Source: Thermoplasmata archaeon
GTDB taxonomy: Archaea; Thermoplasmatota; Thermoplasmata; Thermoplasmatales; Thermoplasmataceae
Assembly (NCBI GenBank): GCA_021820525.1
Contig: JAKADM010000007.1
Span: forward strand, 17,168 to 81,167
Direction of reading: 5' to 3'
Length of the DNA: 64,000 bases
Shown: piece by piece, positions 8,935 to 18,570 of the stretch
Numbering within the stretch: the first letter of the stretch is position 1
How the letters are laid out: every line of letters starts with the position of its first letter
Translations under genes and position numbers: made by a program
Notes under the pieces: model-generated
Seen by the model: the letters and a program-made list of their open reading frames with translations, nothing else
Told to the model about the DNA's origin: nothing
The model's database searches: none

Positions 8935-10164
8935 TTGATAAAAATAAAGTTTTTAGGCGGAGCAGAAGAGGTTGGGAGACTCGGGATAATAATAGATATG
9001 GATGGAAAGAGATATCAGGTTGATTACGGTGTAATACCGGAAAAACCACCTCAGTTTCCCATGCCTCCTGAAGAGATTGACGGACTGTTCATTACCCATT
9101 CCCACCTTGACCATATTGGGGCAATGCCCATGTATTTTCAGGATGAGGGCGTGGATGTGTTTGCAACAGAAATGACTGCCAACACAACAAGGCCAATGTT
9201 AAACGATTCTATAAAGGTCACAGCCCTTGAGGGCTATGTGGAGAGGTTTAACAGAGAAGATGTGGAAATGATGTATACCATGATGAATGTTCTCAGATAC
9301 GGTGAGAAAATAACACTGGATGATACAGTGATCACACCCTATTCGGCCGGTCATATACCGGGTTCAACAATGTGGAAGTTTGAGAACTCTGACGAAATTA
9401 TGGTTACGGGAGATCTATACACAAGGGATTCCAAACTCCTTTCAGGGGCCAAGCCAAGAAAGACAAGGAATCTCATTGTGGAGAGTACCTACGCAGGAAA
9501 GAACCACGAGGAGAGGGAGGAGGTAAGGAAGAGGCTGAGAGACAGGATAAGCGAGGTCGTGGAGCATGGCGGAAAGGTTGTTTTGCCATCCTTTGCCATG
9601 GGAAGAATGCAGGAGCTCATAATGTCCCTTTATGATCTTCCATATAAGATTGCAACTGATGGGATGGGCAACCTCATAACAAGCATATACCTGAACACAC
9701 CAGGCTATCTCAGATCAGAGAAAGAGTTCAGAAAGGCAGTGGCAAGAGTTAAGGAGGTTCGTGGAAAAAGAATGAGGGAGCATATGGAGGATGTGGATAT
9801 TATCATATCAACATCAGGCATGCTTGATGGAGGACCTGCCCTTGGATACATTGAGAAATATGTACATGATCCAAAGAGTGCCATTTTCATGACCGGATAT
9901 CAGGTGGAGGGCACAAACGGGAGAAATCTCATGGAAAAGGGAACGCTCAATCTTTCAGGAGCAGAGATAAAACCAGATATGCAGGTTGAGTTCTTCGATA
10001 TGTCTGCCCATGCAGGCCACGACGATCTTGTGCAGTTCATCAAGGACTGCCAGCCTGAAAACGTAATTCTCTGCCATGGAGATCAGAGAGAGGCCATTGT
10101 GGACGATCTGGCAAACTACAATGTCATATTGCCATTTAATGGAAAAGAGTTCAAAATCGAATAA
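8935..10164 (+). CDS. Metallo-beta-lactamase/beta-CASP ribonuclease (RNase J-like)
   Basis: 409 residues starting at TTG. Metallo-beta-lactamase motif H55-S-H-L-D59-H60, a further metal motif in SAGHIPGS, the metal-ligand Asp in VTGDLYTRDS, and beta-CASP motifs PSFAMGRMQEL, STSGMLDGGPA, DMSAHAGHDDL and CHGD. There are no N-terminal KH domains, so it is not aCPSF1; length and layout fit archaeal RNase J (5'-3' exonuclease in mRNA turnover) or aCPSF2. Both metal-binding and beta-CASP residues appear intact. It is co-transcribed with mtnP. Confidence 0.88.
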   Translation: MIKIKFLGGAEEVGRLGIIIDMDGKRYQVDYGVIPEKPPQFPMPPEEIDGLFITHSHLDHIGAMPMYFQDEGVDVFATEMTANTTRPMLNDSIKVTALEGYVERFNREDVEMMYTMMNVLRYGEKITLDDTVITPYSAGHIPGSTMWKFENSDEIMVTGDLYTRDSKLLSGAKPRKTRNLIVESTYAGKNHEEREEVRKRLRDRISEVVEHGGKVVLPSFAMGRMQELIMSLYDLPYKIATDGMGNLITSIYLNTPGYLRSEKEFRKAVARVKEVRGKRMREHMEDVDIIISTSGMLDGGPALGYIEKYVHDPKSAIFMTGYQVEGTNGRNLMEKGTLNLSGAEIKPDMQVEFFDMSAHAGHDDLVQFIKDCQPENVILCHGDQREAIVDDLANYNVILPFNGKEFKIE

Positions 10165-10526
10165 GGATGCTATCCACGGAGAGAGGATGAATTCTAATCT
10201 TTTCCTTAATTATGTCTTGTTGGAGAGAAAAAACTGAAGGTTGAAAGTAAACAAATTATTTTTTGCCTTAAGGATACTGTTAAAATCTAAATTTTTCTGA
10301 TACGCAAAAACTATTATTGATATGGAATTTCAAATGGCAATCTTGTAGAGAAGTTTTTTCTTTAAATTTCCTGATACAGGTACATACTGCATGTCTATTC
10401 AACTCGGGAAAACCAATCATACCCTATTTCTTGTCATAAAAACATCATATGAGTCCTGATATATGAAAGGAAATTTCACAGTGAAATCAACGTTTCCACA
10501 ATGTTATGAAACTGAGCCTTTCAGTC
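10165..10526. other. Intergenic region between convergent genes
   Basis: About 360 bp, AT-rich, no credible gene. Two inverted repeats lie near the marC end: ATTTCAC-A-GTGAAAT (10473-10487, 7-bp arms) and ACTGA-GCCTT-TCAGT (10511-10525, 5-bp arms, one base from the marC stop). The second may be a small 3'-end hairpin of the marC transcript. Confidence 0.5.
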
Positions 10527-11129
10527 TTAAACACCGAGAGAAACCACTGCATCAATTATGAACTGAACTGCAAATCCTGCTACAAAGAGACCAAATATTC
10601 TTGTAATTGCCTTCATCGATTTGTCGCCCAGGGCCCTTGATATGGGCGTGGCAAACCAGAAGAGTATTAAAACAATAACAAAAATGGAAATGACTGAAAT
10701 TACTGTAAGGCCCATGGAAAGTAAACTTCTCTTTGAAAGTATAATTACAAGGGAAATTGCTCCAGGACCAGCCAGCAATGGTGTTGCAAATGGTACAATG
10801 CCCAGATCGGGATTCTTGTACGATTTTCCCGTAGATCTGGGCCTGTCCCCTTCCCTGACCATTTCTATACCCATAATCAGTAGAATTATTCCTCCTGCAA
10901 TCTGGATTGACATAAGAGAAATACCCATGAGAAAGAGCACGGTTGAGCCAATAAGGGTAAAAAAGACAAGGATTATGGTGCCATAAACAAAAGCATCCTT
11001 TGTTGCAGTCCTTTTTTCCTGCTCCGAATAGTCAGAGGTCATAGTTAAGAAGAGTGCCATCGTACCGAATGGATCAATGACAACAAATAGAGGAAAGAAT
11101 ATTTTTACAAAGGTAAGGAGAATGCTCAC
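10527..11129 (-). CDS. MarC-family integral membrane protein (first of two)
   Basis: 200 residues starting at GTG, with about six membrane segments. Family marks are FFPLFVVIDPFGTMALFL near the N-terminus, GIILLIMGIEMV in the middle, and IVPFATPLLAGPGAISLVI, which parallels IVPIGTPLLAGPGSITTAI in the second MarC here (21556-22194). MarC proteins are UPF0056 membrane proteins of unsettled function; the old link to antibiotic resistance is not supported. It stands alone. The two copies are paralogues of similar length but diverged outside the signature loops. Confidence 0.88.
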   Translation of the reverse strand: MSILLTFVKIFFPLFVVIDPFGTMALFLTMTSDYSEQEKRTATKDAFVYGTIILVFFTLIGSTVLFLMGISLMSIQIAGGIILLIMGIEMVREGDRPRSTGKSYKNPDLGIVPFATPLLAGPGAISLVIILSKRSLLSMGLTVISVISIFVIVLILFWFATPISRALGDKSMKAITRIFGLFVAGFAVQFIIDAVVSLGV

Positions 11130-11225
11130 GTAAGGGTCATTGCGGCAGTATATAATAGTATTGTGAATTTAAATATATGAAAGGGGAGGTAAGGAAAAGA
11201 ATTTATTCATCCGAGACCTATTTAG

Positions 11226-12023
11226 ATGTTAGAAATGGCACTGGAAATAAATCTAAAGGGAAAGGTGGCCGTGGTTACAGGCTCAAGTTCCGGGCTGGGA
11301 AGGTCTATCGCCCAGTTCTTATCACAGGCAGGGGCTTCCGTGGTCATAAACTACAGAAAGGAGAAAGATAAGGCTGACGAGGTTACGCAGGAAATTATTC
11401 AGGGCGGAGGAAAGGCAATCTGTGTTCAGGCGGACGTCTCAAAAAAGGAGGATGTGAAGCATCTTTTTGAAATGGCAGATCAGGAGCTTGGCCCTGTGGA
11501 CATTCTTGTAAATAATGCTGGCATAGATGGAAAAAGACAGATGTGCGGCGATGATGATCCTGATGAATGGGAACGGGTGATATCCATAAATCTTCTGGGA
11601 CCATATTACTGCGCCAGAGAGGCTGTGAAAAGAATGATTCCGAAGAAAAGCGGGGTGATAATTAACATCACATCGGATCATGAGTTTGTGCCATGGTCAG
11701 GATATTCTGCCTATTCAAGTTCCAAGGCAGGCCTTTCTATGTTCACAAAAACTCTTGCACAGGAGGTGGCAGAGAATAATATCAGGGTAATTTCTGTAGC
11801 TCCCGGTGCAATAAAGACACCCATAAACAGGGATGTGTGGGGCAATCCCGATTCTCTTGCAGACCTTTTGAAGAAGGTAGCCATGCCGAGGCTTGGAGAA
11901 GTCAGCGATATAGGCAGCGTTGTTGCATTCCTCTGCAGCGATCTGGCATCCTATGTAACAGGTATAACCGTTCCTGTTGATGGCGGAATGCTTCTTTATC
12001 CTGATTTTAAGCACGGTGGATGA
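11226..12023 (+). CDS. SDR-family oxidoreductase, glucose 1-dehydrogenase-like
   Basis: 265 residues. Classical SDR: TGSSSGLG cofactor loop (about 18-25), NNAG near residue 97, catalytic serine in INITSD, and Y-S-S-S-K (catalytic YxxxK) in GYSAYSSSKAGLSMF. The end FLCSDLASYVTGITVPVDGGMLLYP is typical of bacterial-type glucose 1-dehydrogenases and 3-oxoacyl-ACP reductases. NRKEK-type residues after the second strand suggest NADP(H). An AT-rich TATA-like stretch (aatttattc) about 26 nt before ATG 11226 supports this start; a second ATG is 9 nt downstream. Thermoplasmatales oxidise glucose by a non-phosphorylative route, but the true substrate is unproven. Confidence 0.82.
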   Translation: MLEMALEINLKGKVAVVTGSSSGLGRSIAQFLSQAGASVVINYRKEKDKADEVTQEIIQGGGKAICVQADVSKKEDVKHLFEMADQELGPVDILVNNAGIDGKRQMCGDDDPDEWERVISINLLGPYYCAREAVKRMIPKKSGVIINITSDHEFVPWSGYSAYSSSKAGLSMFTKTLAQEVAENNIRVISVAPGAIKTPINRDVWGNPDSLADLLKKVAMPRLGEVSDIGSVVAFLCSDLASYVTGITVPVDGGMLLYPDFKHGG

Positions 12024-12563
12024 AATTTTTTTTCATAAATCAATTCTCATTAACAAATAATTTGAGAAAGGTCTGTGTAAATTTACTTTAATGGGTCTGA
12101 TTAAAAAGAAATACTTCAAATATTTCAATAGATGCATCTTATGTCTGTTCATCTTTTGATTTACTGGCATATTTGAATTAATATTAAAATTTTTCCAGCC
12201 CCAGAATTAAGCGTTATTTAAAAAATAAAATTATAACTTTTTTTAAATTCTATTAAATCAGGCAAAAAACCATAAAACTCAAGGTTATGTTCAGATTCAT
12301 ATCTTCTCCTATGTTAGATATATGATAGATATTATGTTTCAATCTGTTTTAGCAGTTTTAAGAAATTGAAAATATTAAAATATGTATTATAGATAATCTC
12401 AACAGGATCAGAGATTAAGATAAGGCGAGAAGATATTCCCAGCTAACATATTAACTGTTGATCTGGATCTAAAATCCAGTTCAATTAAAATTTAATCAGT
12501 GATGATCATTAGCTGGTATAAGAAAAAAGTGAAAGGAAATGATGATTAAGAGGACAGGTTATA
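12024..12563. other. Long AT-rich intergenic region
   Basis: 540 bp without a credible gene and very AT-rich. It contains one clear hairpin, CTGGAT-CTAAA-ATCCAG (12463-12479), about 85 bp upstream of the ATPase gene. No tRNA or repeat array is visible. It could hold a small RNA or a long 5' region, but nothing in the sequence shows that directly. Confidence 0.5.
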
Positions 12564-14012
12564 ATGAATGATGCATTCAAAATATTCAAGAGTTTCTTTA
12601 ACCAAAAGTTCGGGAAATCGCTTGTAATCAAGGGAAGCCCTGGCAGTGGAAAGACGACGTTTTCTCTTGAGTTGGCCTCAGAACTTTTTGAAGAACAGCC
12701 CATACATTATCTTTCCTCAAGATTTACCGATGAACCCTTAAAGGAAAGTTTCGACTTCATTGACAAAATTTCCTATAGAATGAAACAGAGGGAGAGCGAA
12801 AGGAAGGAAAACCTGAAATATGTAAGCACTGAGTCATTGAAGAAACTTGAGAAGATTATAGAAGAAAATAACATGAAAAATGAAAACGACTTCAGCGGTG
12901 GACTGGTTTTTGATATAACTGAAGTTGTACCTGAAATTAACGAGATTTACAATTTCGTGGAAAAAAACATAGATAAGGGGCCCGTAATAATACTGGATTC
13001 CATAGAGGCCCTTGCGGAGAAATACCATCTGGATCCAACACTTATATTTTCAGTATTCCAGAATGACCTTGTGGAGAAAAGCGGGGCAGGCTTAATCGTT
13101 GTGCTTGAGTCTATCGGGAACGAAAAGCTGGAATACTATTCCGATGGTGTGATTTCCCTGAGCAATAAGATTGTTCAGAACTACCTGGTAAGAAAATTGC
13201 GAATCGAAAAACTTAGAGGTATGTCTGTGGGTTCTCTTCCTGTTTATTCCTATACCTTGCTGAATGGAAGGTTCACCTTTTTTGACTCGCTGAATCTGAA
13301 CTATCCAAAAAAGAGAATACCCATGCCTGAAGTAAATGAGGAAATTCAGTATAAGGTACCCCTTGGAAATAAGGAAATCGGAAAACTCATGCCAAACGGA
13401 AATCCGTATATTGATTTAGGGTCAATCGTCATTTTTCACAGGAATACCATATCGGACAGAACGGAAATGGCTGTAAACCTCATAAAGAACACGCTCATAA
13501 GGACAACCATTGCCGATGGAAGGGGTGCAATGGATGTATCCTCAGGAAGTTACGAAACCATGAGGGTTCTGATGACAACAACCGATCCGGAATACCTCAC
13601 CCATTATATTACAGCCGAAAAGACAAAGAGAACAAACCAGTTCATAATTAATCTGGAGGGGAAAAGTATGACCTCAGACTTCCCAATGGAGGTCATTGAT
13701 TTCTTCATGAACTCTTCAAAAAGGCCCAATGTGTACATATTTTCCACAGACTTTCTGAACTTTACATACGGAGAAAACTTCGTGGGAGAGCTGTTGAGTC
13801 TCATAAATGAACTCAGGATTTCAGGCATTATTGTCATAATTACCGATGACAACTATTATAGAAAATTGAGCCACTACGCATATATGACCCTCCACTTTGT
13901 AGACATTGAAGGCTGTATATACCTGAATGCAGGGGGAGATGACCATTTCGCCCTGGAAACAATAACAGATGAAACAGGGTGGACCAGTTATAATCTGACA
14001 GAAAGTGTCTGA
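12564..14012 (+). CDS. GvpD/KaiC-like RecA-superfamily ATPase
   Basis: 482 residues. Walker A is GSPGSGKTT (24-32, K30). A Walker B-like strand is GPVIILDSIEAL (about 150), and LIVVLESIG follows. This is the KaiC-like/GvpD P-loop layout, with a second less conserved half (MRVLMTTTDPEYLTHYI, VYIFSTDFLNF) lacking an obvious P-loop. In haloarchaea GvpD represses gas-vesicle genes, but no gvp genes are seen here, so the homologue probably has another regulatory role. It is monocistronic, preceded by a long AT-rich gap and followed by hemB after 77 bp. Confidence 0.72.
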   Translation: MNDAFKIFKSFFNQKFGKSLVIKGSPGSGKTTFSLELASELFEEQPIHYLSSRFTDEPLKESFDFIDKISYRMKQRESERKENLKYVSTESLKKLEKIIEENNMKNENDFSGGLVFDITEVVPEINEIYNFVEKNIDKGPVIILDSIEALAEKYHLDPTLIFSVFQNDLVEKSGAGLIVVLESIGNEKLEYYSDGVISLSNKIVQNYLVRKLRIEKLRGMSVGSLPVYSYTLLNGRFTFFDSLNLNYPKKRIPMPEVNEEIQYKVPLGNKEIGKLMPNGNPYIDLGSIVIFHRNTISDRTEMAVNLIKNTLIRTTIADGRGAMDVSSGSYETMRVLMTTTDPEYLTHYITAEKTKRTNQFIINLEGKSMTSDFPMEVIDFFMNSSKRPNVYIFSTDFLNFTYGENFVGELLSLINELRISGIIVIITDDNYYRKLSHYAYMTLHFVDIEGCIYLNAGGDDHFALETITDETGWTSYNLTESV

Positions 14013-14089
14013 TATTTTCATCATTGCTTTGACCATATTTCCATTCCTTTCCGGTAAGAGTTTTTAATACCCTCAGGCAATTCCTTTTC

Positions 14090-15064
14090 ATGTATCCACA
14101 AAATAGAATGAGAAGGCTGAGGAATTCTGAGAATTTAAGAAATCTTGTATCTGAAACGTCCATATTGAGGGAGAAACTCATAATGCCTGTTTTCATAAAT
14201 GAAAATATCAAAAAACCTGAGGAGATAGGCAGTATGCCAGGTATATATGCCTATCCTCTAGAAAGCCTGGACAGCTATTGTGAGAAATTAGGGAAGGCGG
14301 GAATAAGGAATGTACTCCTTTTTGGCATACCATCGGAAAAGGATAGTGAAGGTTCCCAGGCATATGACGAAAACGGAATTGTGCAGAAGGCAGTACCCTA
14401 TTTTAAGAAGCATGGTTTTCTTACAATAACCGACCTGTGCATGTGCGAATACACAGACCATGGTCATTGTGGAATAATAAGAAACAACGATGTGGAAAAT
14501 GATACAACCATCTCATATTATGGTAGAATAGCTGTCAGTCAGGCAAAAAGCGGTGCGGATGTGATTGCCCCCTCAGGAATGATGGATGGACAGGTATATG
14601 CCATCAGAAAGGCTCTGGATGAGAACGGCTTTGAAAATATACCTATTATGGCATATTCTGCAAAGTATGCATCTGTTCTATATGGTCCATTCAGAGATGC
14701 TGCACAATCTGCCCCTTCCTTTGGAAACAGAAAGACATATCAGATGGATCCTCCCAACAGAAGGGAGGCCATGAGGGAAATCCAGAGGGACATTGAAGAG
14801 GGTGCCGATATGATCATGGTTAAACCGGCCCTGTTTTATCTTGATGTTATAAGGGAAGCAAGGGAAAGGTTTGATCTGCCTCTGGTGGCCTATGGGGTTA
14901 GCGGGGAATATTCCATGATTATGAATGCTATTAAGAACAAACTTCTGTCGGAAAATGCCATAGAAGAATATGTAACGTCCATATTCAGGGCAGGAGCAGA
15001 CATGGTAATAACATATTTTGCCCAGTATCTTGGGGAAAAGTTTGAGGCGAGGATGGGCAGATAA
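14090..15064 (+). CDS. hemB: Delta-aminolevulinic acid dehydratase (porphobilinogen synthase)
   Basis: 324 residues. It condenses two 5-aminolevulinates to porphobilinogen for haem, sirohaem and cobamide synthesis. The zinc-cysteine loop DLCMCEYTDHGHCG is intact, and the two active-site lysines are K192 (AYSAKYAS) and K245 (IMVKPALFY). The N-terminal RMRRLRNSENLRNLVSET and the C-terminal ADMVITYFAQ are family-typical. A TATA-like box (gtttttaatacc) lies about 27 nt upstream of the ATG. No other haem genes flank it, although a haem-using bd oxidase is encoded in the same window. Confidence 0.95.
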   Translation: MYPQNRMRRLRNSENLRNLVSETSILREKLIMPVFINENIKKPEEIGSMPGIYAYPLESLDSYCEKLGKAGIRNVLLFGIPSEKDSEGSQAYDENGIVQKAVPYFKKHGFLTITDLCMCEYTDHGHCGIIRNNDVENDTTISYYGRIAVSQAKSGADVIAPSGMMDGQVYAIRKALDENGFENIPIMAYSAKYASVLYGPFRDAAQSAPSFGNRKTYQMDPPNRREAMREIQRDIEEGADMIMVKPALFYLDVIREARERFDLPLVAYGVSGEYSMIMNAIKNKLLSENAIEEYVTSIFRAGADMVITYFAQYLGEKFEARMGR

Positions 15065-15118
15065 AAATTTTTGGATCGGCTTCGCAGATTTCACATATTT
15101 TAAATATTATACAAAAAT

Positions 15119-16882
15119 GTGACCGTGGATGAACAAATGAGGATCACGTATATACTTGAAATGAGAGATCCCAACAACAGCTTTTTCCAGGTAACGATCA
15201 ATGTTGAGGGTGTTTCAGAGGATATAACTATGGTAACAATGCCTGCATGGACCCCCGGGTCCTATGCCATTCGGGACTTTTCAAGAAATGTCCGTCTGCT
15301 GAAGGCAAGAACCCCTGAGAACGAAAATATTGAGATCCAGAGGAAGGACAAATCCACATGGAAACTTCTCAACGGAAAAAATAAAAGTTTTACCATATCC
15401 TATGAAGTATATGCAGGGGAATTTTCCGTAAGGGAAAGTCATATGGATTCAACCCATGCATATTTGAACGGAACAAGCGTTTTCATGTATATTGAAGGTT
15501 ATAAGGATCAATCGGCAGAACTCATAATCAAGCCTTACGGGGAATGGAAAATATCAACAGGCCTGGAAAAGATAGGGGATAACAGATACAGGGCAACAAA
15601 CTATGACATACTTGGGGACAGCCCCATAGAAATTGGAACACATCGCTCCTATTTCTTTACCGTGGATGGAAAGGAGCATGAGGTTGCAATTTATGGAAAC
15701 GGAAATCAGGATGATGAAAGAATTGTTTCCGACACAAAGAAGATTGTGGAAACATACAGGACCATGATGGGATCATTGCCATATAAGAGATATCTTTTCA
15801 TAATCCATCTTACAGAGGATCAGGGTGGCGGCCTTGAGCACCTGAATTCAAACACGATTGACGCAGACAGGTTCCTTTTCAGTGACAGGCAGAAATACAT
15901 AAGGTTTCTGGAAACCATATCCCACGAATTCTTCCATCTATGGAACATAAAGAGGATCAGGCCAGTGGAACTTGGGCCATTCAACTACAAGGAGGAAAAT
16001 TACACAACAATGCTTTGGGTTGGAGAAGGCCTCACAAACTTCTACGGAAATCTGACAGTTCTCAGGGCAGGTCTCATTACAAGGGAGGAATACCTGAATC
16101 ATCTTGCATCCATCATATACATTTATGAAATGTCTCCAGGCACAAGATATGAATCGGCATCCGATTCATCTTTCGATGCATGGACGAAGCTTTACAGGCC
16201 ATCGCCCAACAATTTCAACAGTTATGTTTCCTATTATCTGAAGGGCGAAATCCTTGGGCTGATGATAAGTGGCAGAATATGCGAATATACCAGAGGACAG
16301 AAAAGCCTGGATGATCTTTACAGGCAGTTGATGGAGAAATACAATAAGGACGGAAAGGGATACACAGAAAAGGATTTCATTGCATCCCTCATGGAAATAT
16401 CTTCCCTTGATTTTGCACCATTTTTCTCAAAATATGTAAATGACACGGAACCCATAGATTTTCAAAAGGAACTCAGAAGAATAGGCCTTGAACTCCAGGC
16501 AAAGTATGGAAATCAGAATGAACCCCACGGTTACCTTGGAATTCTAAGCTTGCCTGGAAAAAACTCCGTATATACTGTGGTAGAAAACTCTCCTGCGCAG
16601 AAGGCTGGAATAGGCCCAAATGATGAAATAGTTGCCATTGACGGATTCAAGTTCAACCCTAACTTCATGCGGAAAGTCTCAGAGGAAGCACATATTATGG
16701 TAGATAACTTTCAGGACATGAAACCCGGAAAGAAGGTGAAAATACACTTCTTCAGAATGGGGATCCTCATGAGCGTTGAAGCCATTCTTGGTGAATCACC
16801 TGCTGACAGCTACACGGTAAGGGAGATAGAGAATCCAGATGAAAATGTTAAGGTCATAAGGGAAAAGTTCCTTATGGGATAA
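15119..16882 (+). CDS. M61-family metallopeptidase (glycyl aminopeptidase-like) with PDZ domain
   Basis: 587 residues from GTG 15119; GTG 15131 or ATG 15137 are alternatives. An N-terminal beta domain (WTPGSYAIRDFSRNV) precedes the zinc motif H269-E-F-F-H273, followed by LWNIKRIRP and the third-ligand glutamate region WVGEGLTNFYGN. A C-terminal PDZ-like domain (about 465-560) contains YLGILSLPG and SPAQKAGIGPNDEIVAIDG. These M61 enzymes hydrolyse peptides with a preference for small N-terminal residues. There is no signal peptide, so it is probably cytoplasmic. A TATA-like box (atattttaaat) sits about 20-25 nt before 15119. Confidence 0.9.
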   Translation: MTVDEQMRITYILEMRDPNNSFFQVTINVEGVSEDITMVTMPAWTPGSYAIRDFSRNVRLLKARTPENENIEIQRKDKSTWKLLNGKNKSFTISYEVYAGEFSVRESHMDSTHAYLNGTSVFMYIEGYKDQSAELIIKPYGEWKISTGLEKIGDNRYRATNYDILGDSPIEIGTHRSYFFTVDGKEHEVAIYGNGNQDDERIVSDTKKIVETYRTMMGSLPYKRYLFIIHLTEDQGGGLEHLNSNTIDADRFLFSDRQKYIRFLETISHEFFHLWNIKRIRPVELGPFNYKEENYTTMLWVGEGLTNFYGNLTVLRAGLITREEYLNHLASIIYIYEMSPGTRYESASDSSFDAWTKLYRPSPNNFNSYVSYYLKGEILGLMISGRICEYTRGQKSLDDLYRQLMEKYNKDGKGYTEKDFIASLMEISSLDFAPFFSKYVNDTEPIDFQKELRRIGLELQAKYGNQNEPHGYLGILSLPGKNSVYTVVENSPAQKAGIGPNDEIVAIDGFKFNPNFMRKVSEEAHIMVDNFQDMKPGKKVKIHFFRMGILMSVEAILGESPADSYTVREIENPDENVKVIREKFLMG

Positions 16883-16990
16883 TCTAAATTTTAATTTAAA
16901 GCGATTAAAAATATTATTTCAAGATTAATTTTCAAACCTTTACAGGAATATGAAAAAATAAAATAGACAGATATCATTATAGAGTCTGCA

Positions 16991-17935
16991 GTGGAAGAAT
17001 ATAAAATTGAGATATTGAGAGAGATAAAGTCATTTCTTGTATCTCTGGATTTTCAGGTTTCAGAGGAATACACCTCAGGCGTTTTTGCATTTGATATTAT
17101 AGCGAAAAATGAGAGTGAAACCTATCTAATAAAGGTAACATATAACATCGATACCATAAGGTCCGATGTTGTAATTGAAATGCAGAGATTTTCGGTATCT
17201 TTTAAAATATCTTCTCTTATTATAGGAGTCAGGAGTGGGGCTGGCCTGCTTGAAGATGGGATACTATATTTCAGGCATGGAATGCCCATAATGACTCTGG
17301 GAACATTCAAGGAGTATGTGAAGGGAAACAGGCCATACATATATTCAGGTCCCGGTGGTTATTATGTTCCAATTGATGGAAAAAAGATGCAGGAAGCAAG
17401 GGTAAGTTCAGGATGTTCCATAGGATATGTATCAGGAAAGATTGGCCTTTCAAGAAGATCCATATCACTTTACGAATCCGGAAGTTCAACAACACTGGAT
17501 GTTTTTGAAAAGCTTGTGGAGATCCTGAAATCAGATATCAGCAAATCCATAGATCTTCTTGAACTTTCTAAGGAATGGAAGGTATTCCCTGAAATTGAAT
17601 CTGATGAGGATATATTTATAAAAATGGCAAGGAAACTCCTCATCGATTTTGGTATAATGACAGAAACATTCAGGAGATTTCCATTCAATGCTGTTGGTAA
17701 GAATGATGAGGCAGATACAATTATTATGGGCCTTTTCGAAGATATTGAGAACAGTTCCTCCAGATTTCCAAAAATAAGGAAAATATCTGATTTCCTTGAT
17801 AAGGATCCGCTGATCATTGTGGAAGAGCAAACAGACAGGGATTTCTTTGGGGGATGCGCCATAGTTTCCTTAAGCAAAATAAGGGAGGAGGGTCTGTCAA
17901 AAATACTTAATAAGAGGGAGAAAAAGGAGGAATAG
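16991..17935 (+). CDS. HTH transcriptional regulator of the COG1395 type
   Basis: 314 residues starting at GTG. An N-terminal domain (1-110) looks nuclease/sensor-like (YTSGVFAFDIIAKNESETYLIKVTYNID). An XRE-type helix-turn-helix follows at about 130-165 (MQEARVSSGCSIGYVSGKIGLSRRSISLYESG). The C-terminal part recalls the start of the domain again (DFLDKDPLIIVEEQTDRDFFGGCAIVSLS). This is the layout of the archaeal 'predicted HTH transcriptional regulatory protein' family. The next gene starts five bases after its stop, suggesting an operon with the uncharacterised 209-residue protein. Targets are unknown. Confidence 0.8.
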   Translation: MEEYKIEILREIKSFLVSLDFQVSEEYTSGVFAFDIIAKNESETYLIKVTYNIDTIRSDVVIEMQRFSVSFKISSLIIGVRSGAGLLEDGILYFRHGMPIMTLGTFKEYVKGNRPYIYSGPGGYYVPIDGKKMQEARVSSGCSIGYVSGKIGLSRRSISLYESGSSTTLDVFEKLVEILKSDISKSIDLLELSKEWKVFPEIESDEDIFIKMARKLLIDFGIMTETFRRFPFNAVGKNDEADTIIMGLFEDIENSSSRFPKIRKISDFLDKDPLIIVEEQTDRDFFGGCAIVSLSKIREEGLSKILNKREKKEE

Positions 17936-17940
17936 CTCCA

Positions 17941-18570
17941 ATGGAAGTTATGGAGGTAAACCAGAACTTCACCATACTTTTTGCAATTAAGGGGCTGGTC
18001 TCTGAAGGGGACAGGGTGAAGGAAAAACTGTATGAATATATTCCTCAAAAAATACTTATCGGCATATCTCCGGAGGAGCTTGAGGGTTTGAAAAAATTTA
18101 TAGAAAAACCTTTCACTGTTCCCATGGGTGATTATGACGTCATATATGGCACGCTTCTGTCCAAGTTTGGCGAGGTCGAAATTCCGCCGCCCATATTCAC
18201 TCAGGCAGTAATCTATGGGGTGAATAGAAAAGTTCCCATGGAGGGTATTGATCTGGACGAAGAGACCTTTGGAAGCTATTATGGGGAGAATTTCAGGGTC
18301 GGGGATCTGGTGAGGTACATTACAAGAAAGAGGAGGATGATGAGAAGGAACTTCAATCTCAATTCTCCTGAGGAGTTTGTAATGGAATGGAAAAACAACA
18401 TGGATAAAAATCCCGGGACAAAAAGGATGGAGGATAGCCGGGTTCAGGAAATTTGCAGGAGGATTGTGGAAAACGCCAATCATGGTGGTTCTGAAAGAAC
18501 CATTGCCGTTATTGAGTATGAATTCAAAAATGATGTTGAAGATTCACTCCACAGACGGGATGAATCTTGA
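17941..18570 (+). CDS. Uncharacterised archaeal protein in operon with the COG1395 regulator
   Basis: 209 residues, no membrane segments. The N-terminal stretch (FTILFAIKGLVSEGDRVKEKLYEYIPQKILIGISPEELEGL) and the basic YITRKRRMMRRNF near residue 120 are its most distinctive parts. I do not recognise a family with confidence. The tight spacing with the upstream regulator suggests a joint role. Its 3' end overlaps the convergent rlmE gene by 27 bp, unusually much for this window, so opposing transcripts would be complementary there. Confidence 0.65.
   Translation: MEVMEVNQNFTILFAIKGLVSEGDRVKEKLYEYIPQKILIGISPEELEGLKKFIEKPFTVPMGDYDVIYGTLLSKFGEVEIPPPIFTQAVIYGVNRKVPMEGIDLDEETFGSYYGENFRVGDLVRYITRKRRMMRRNFNLNSPEEFVMEWKNNMDKNPGTKRMEDSRVQEICRRIVENANHGGSERTIAVIEYEFKNDVEDSLHRRDES

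Noticed and set aside
17470..18483. Long minus-strand open frame of 337 codons
   Set aside because: It lies opposite two well-supported plus-strand genes and its translation looks like antisense (proline/histidine/serine-rich with no motif).
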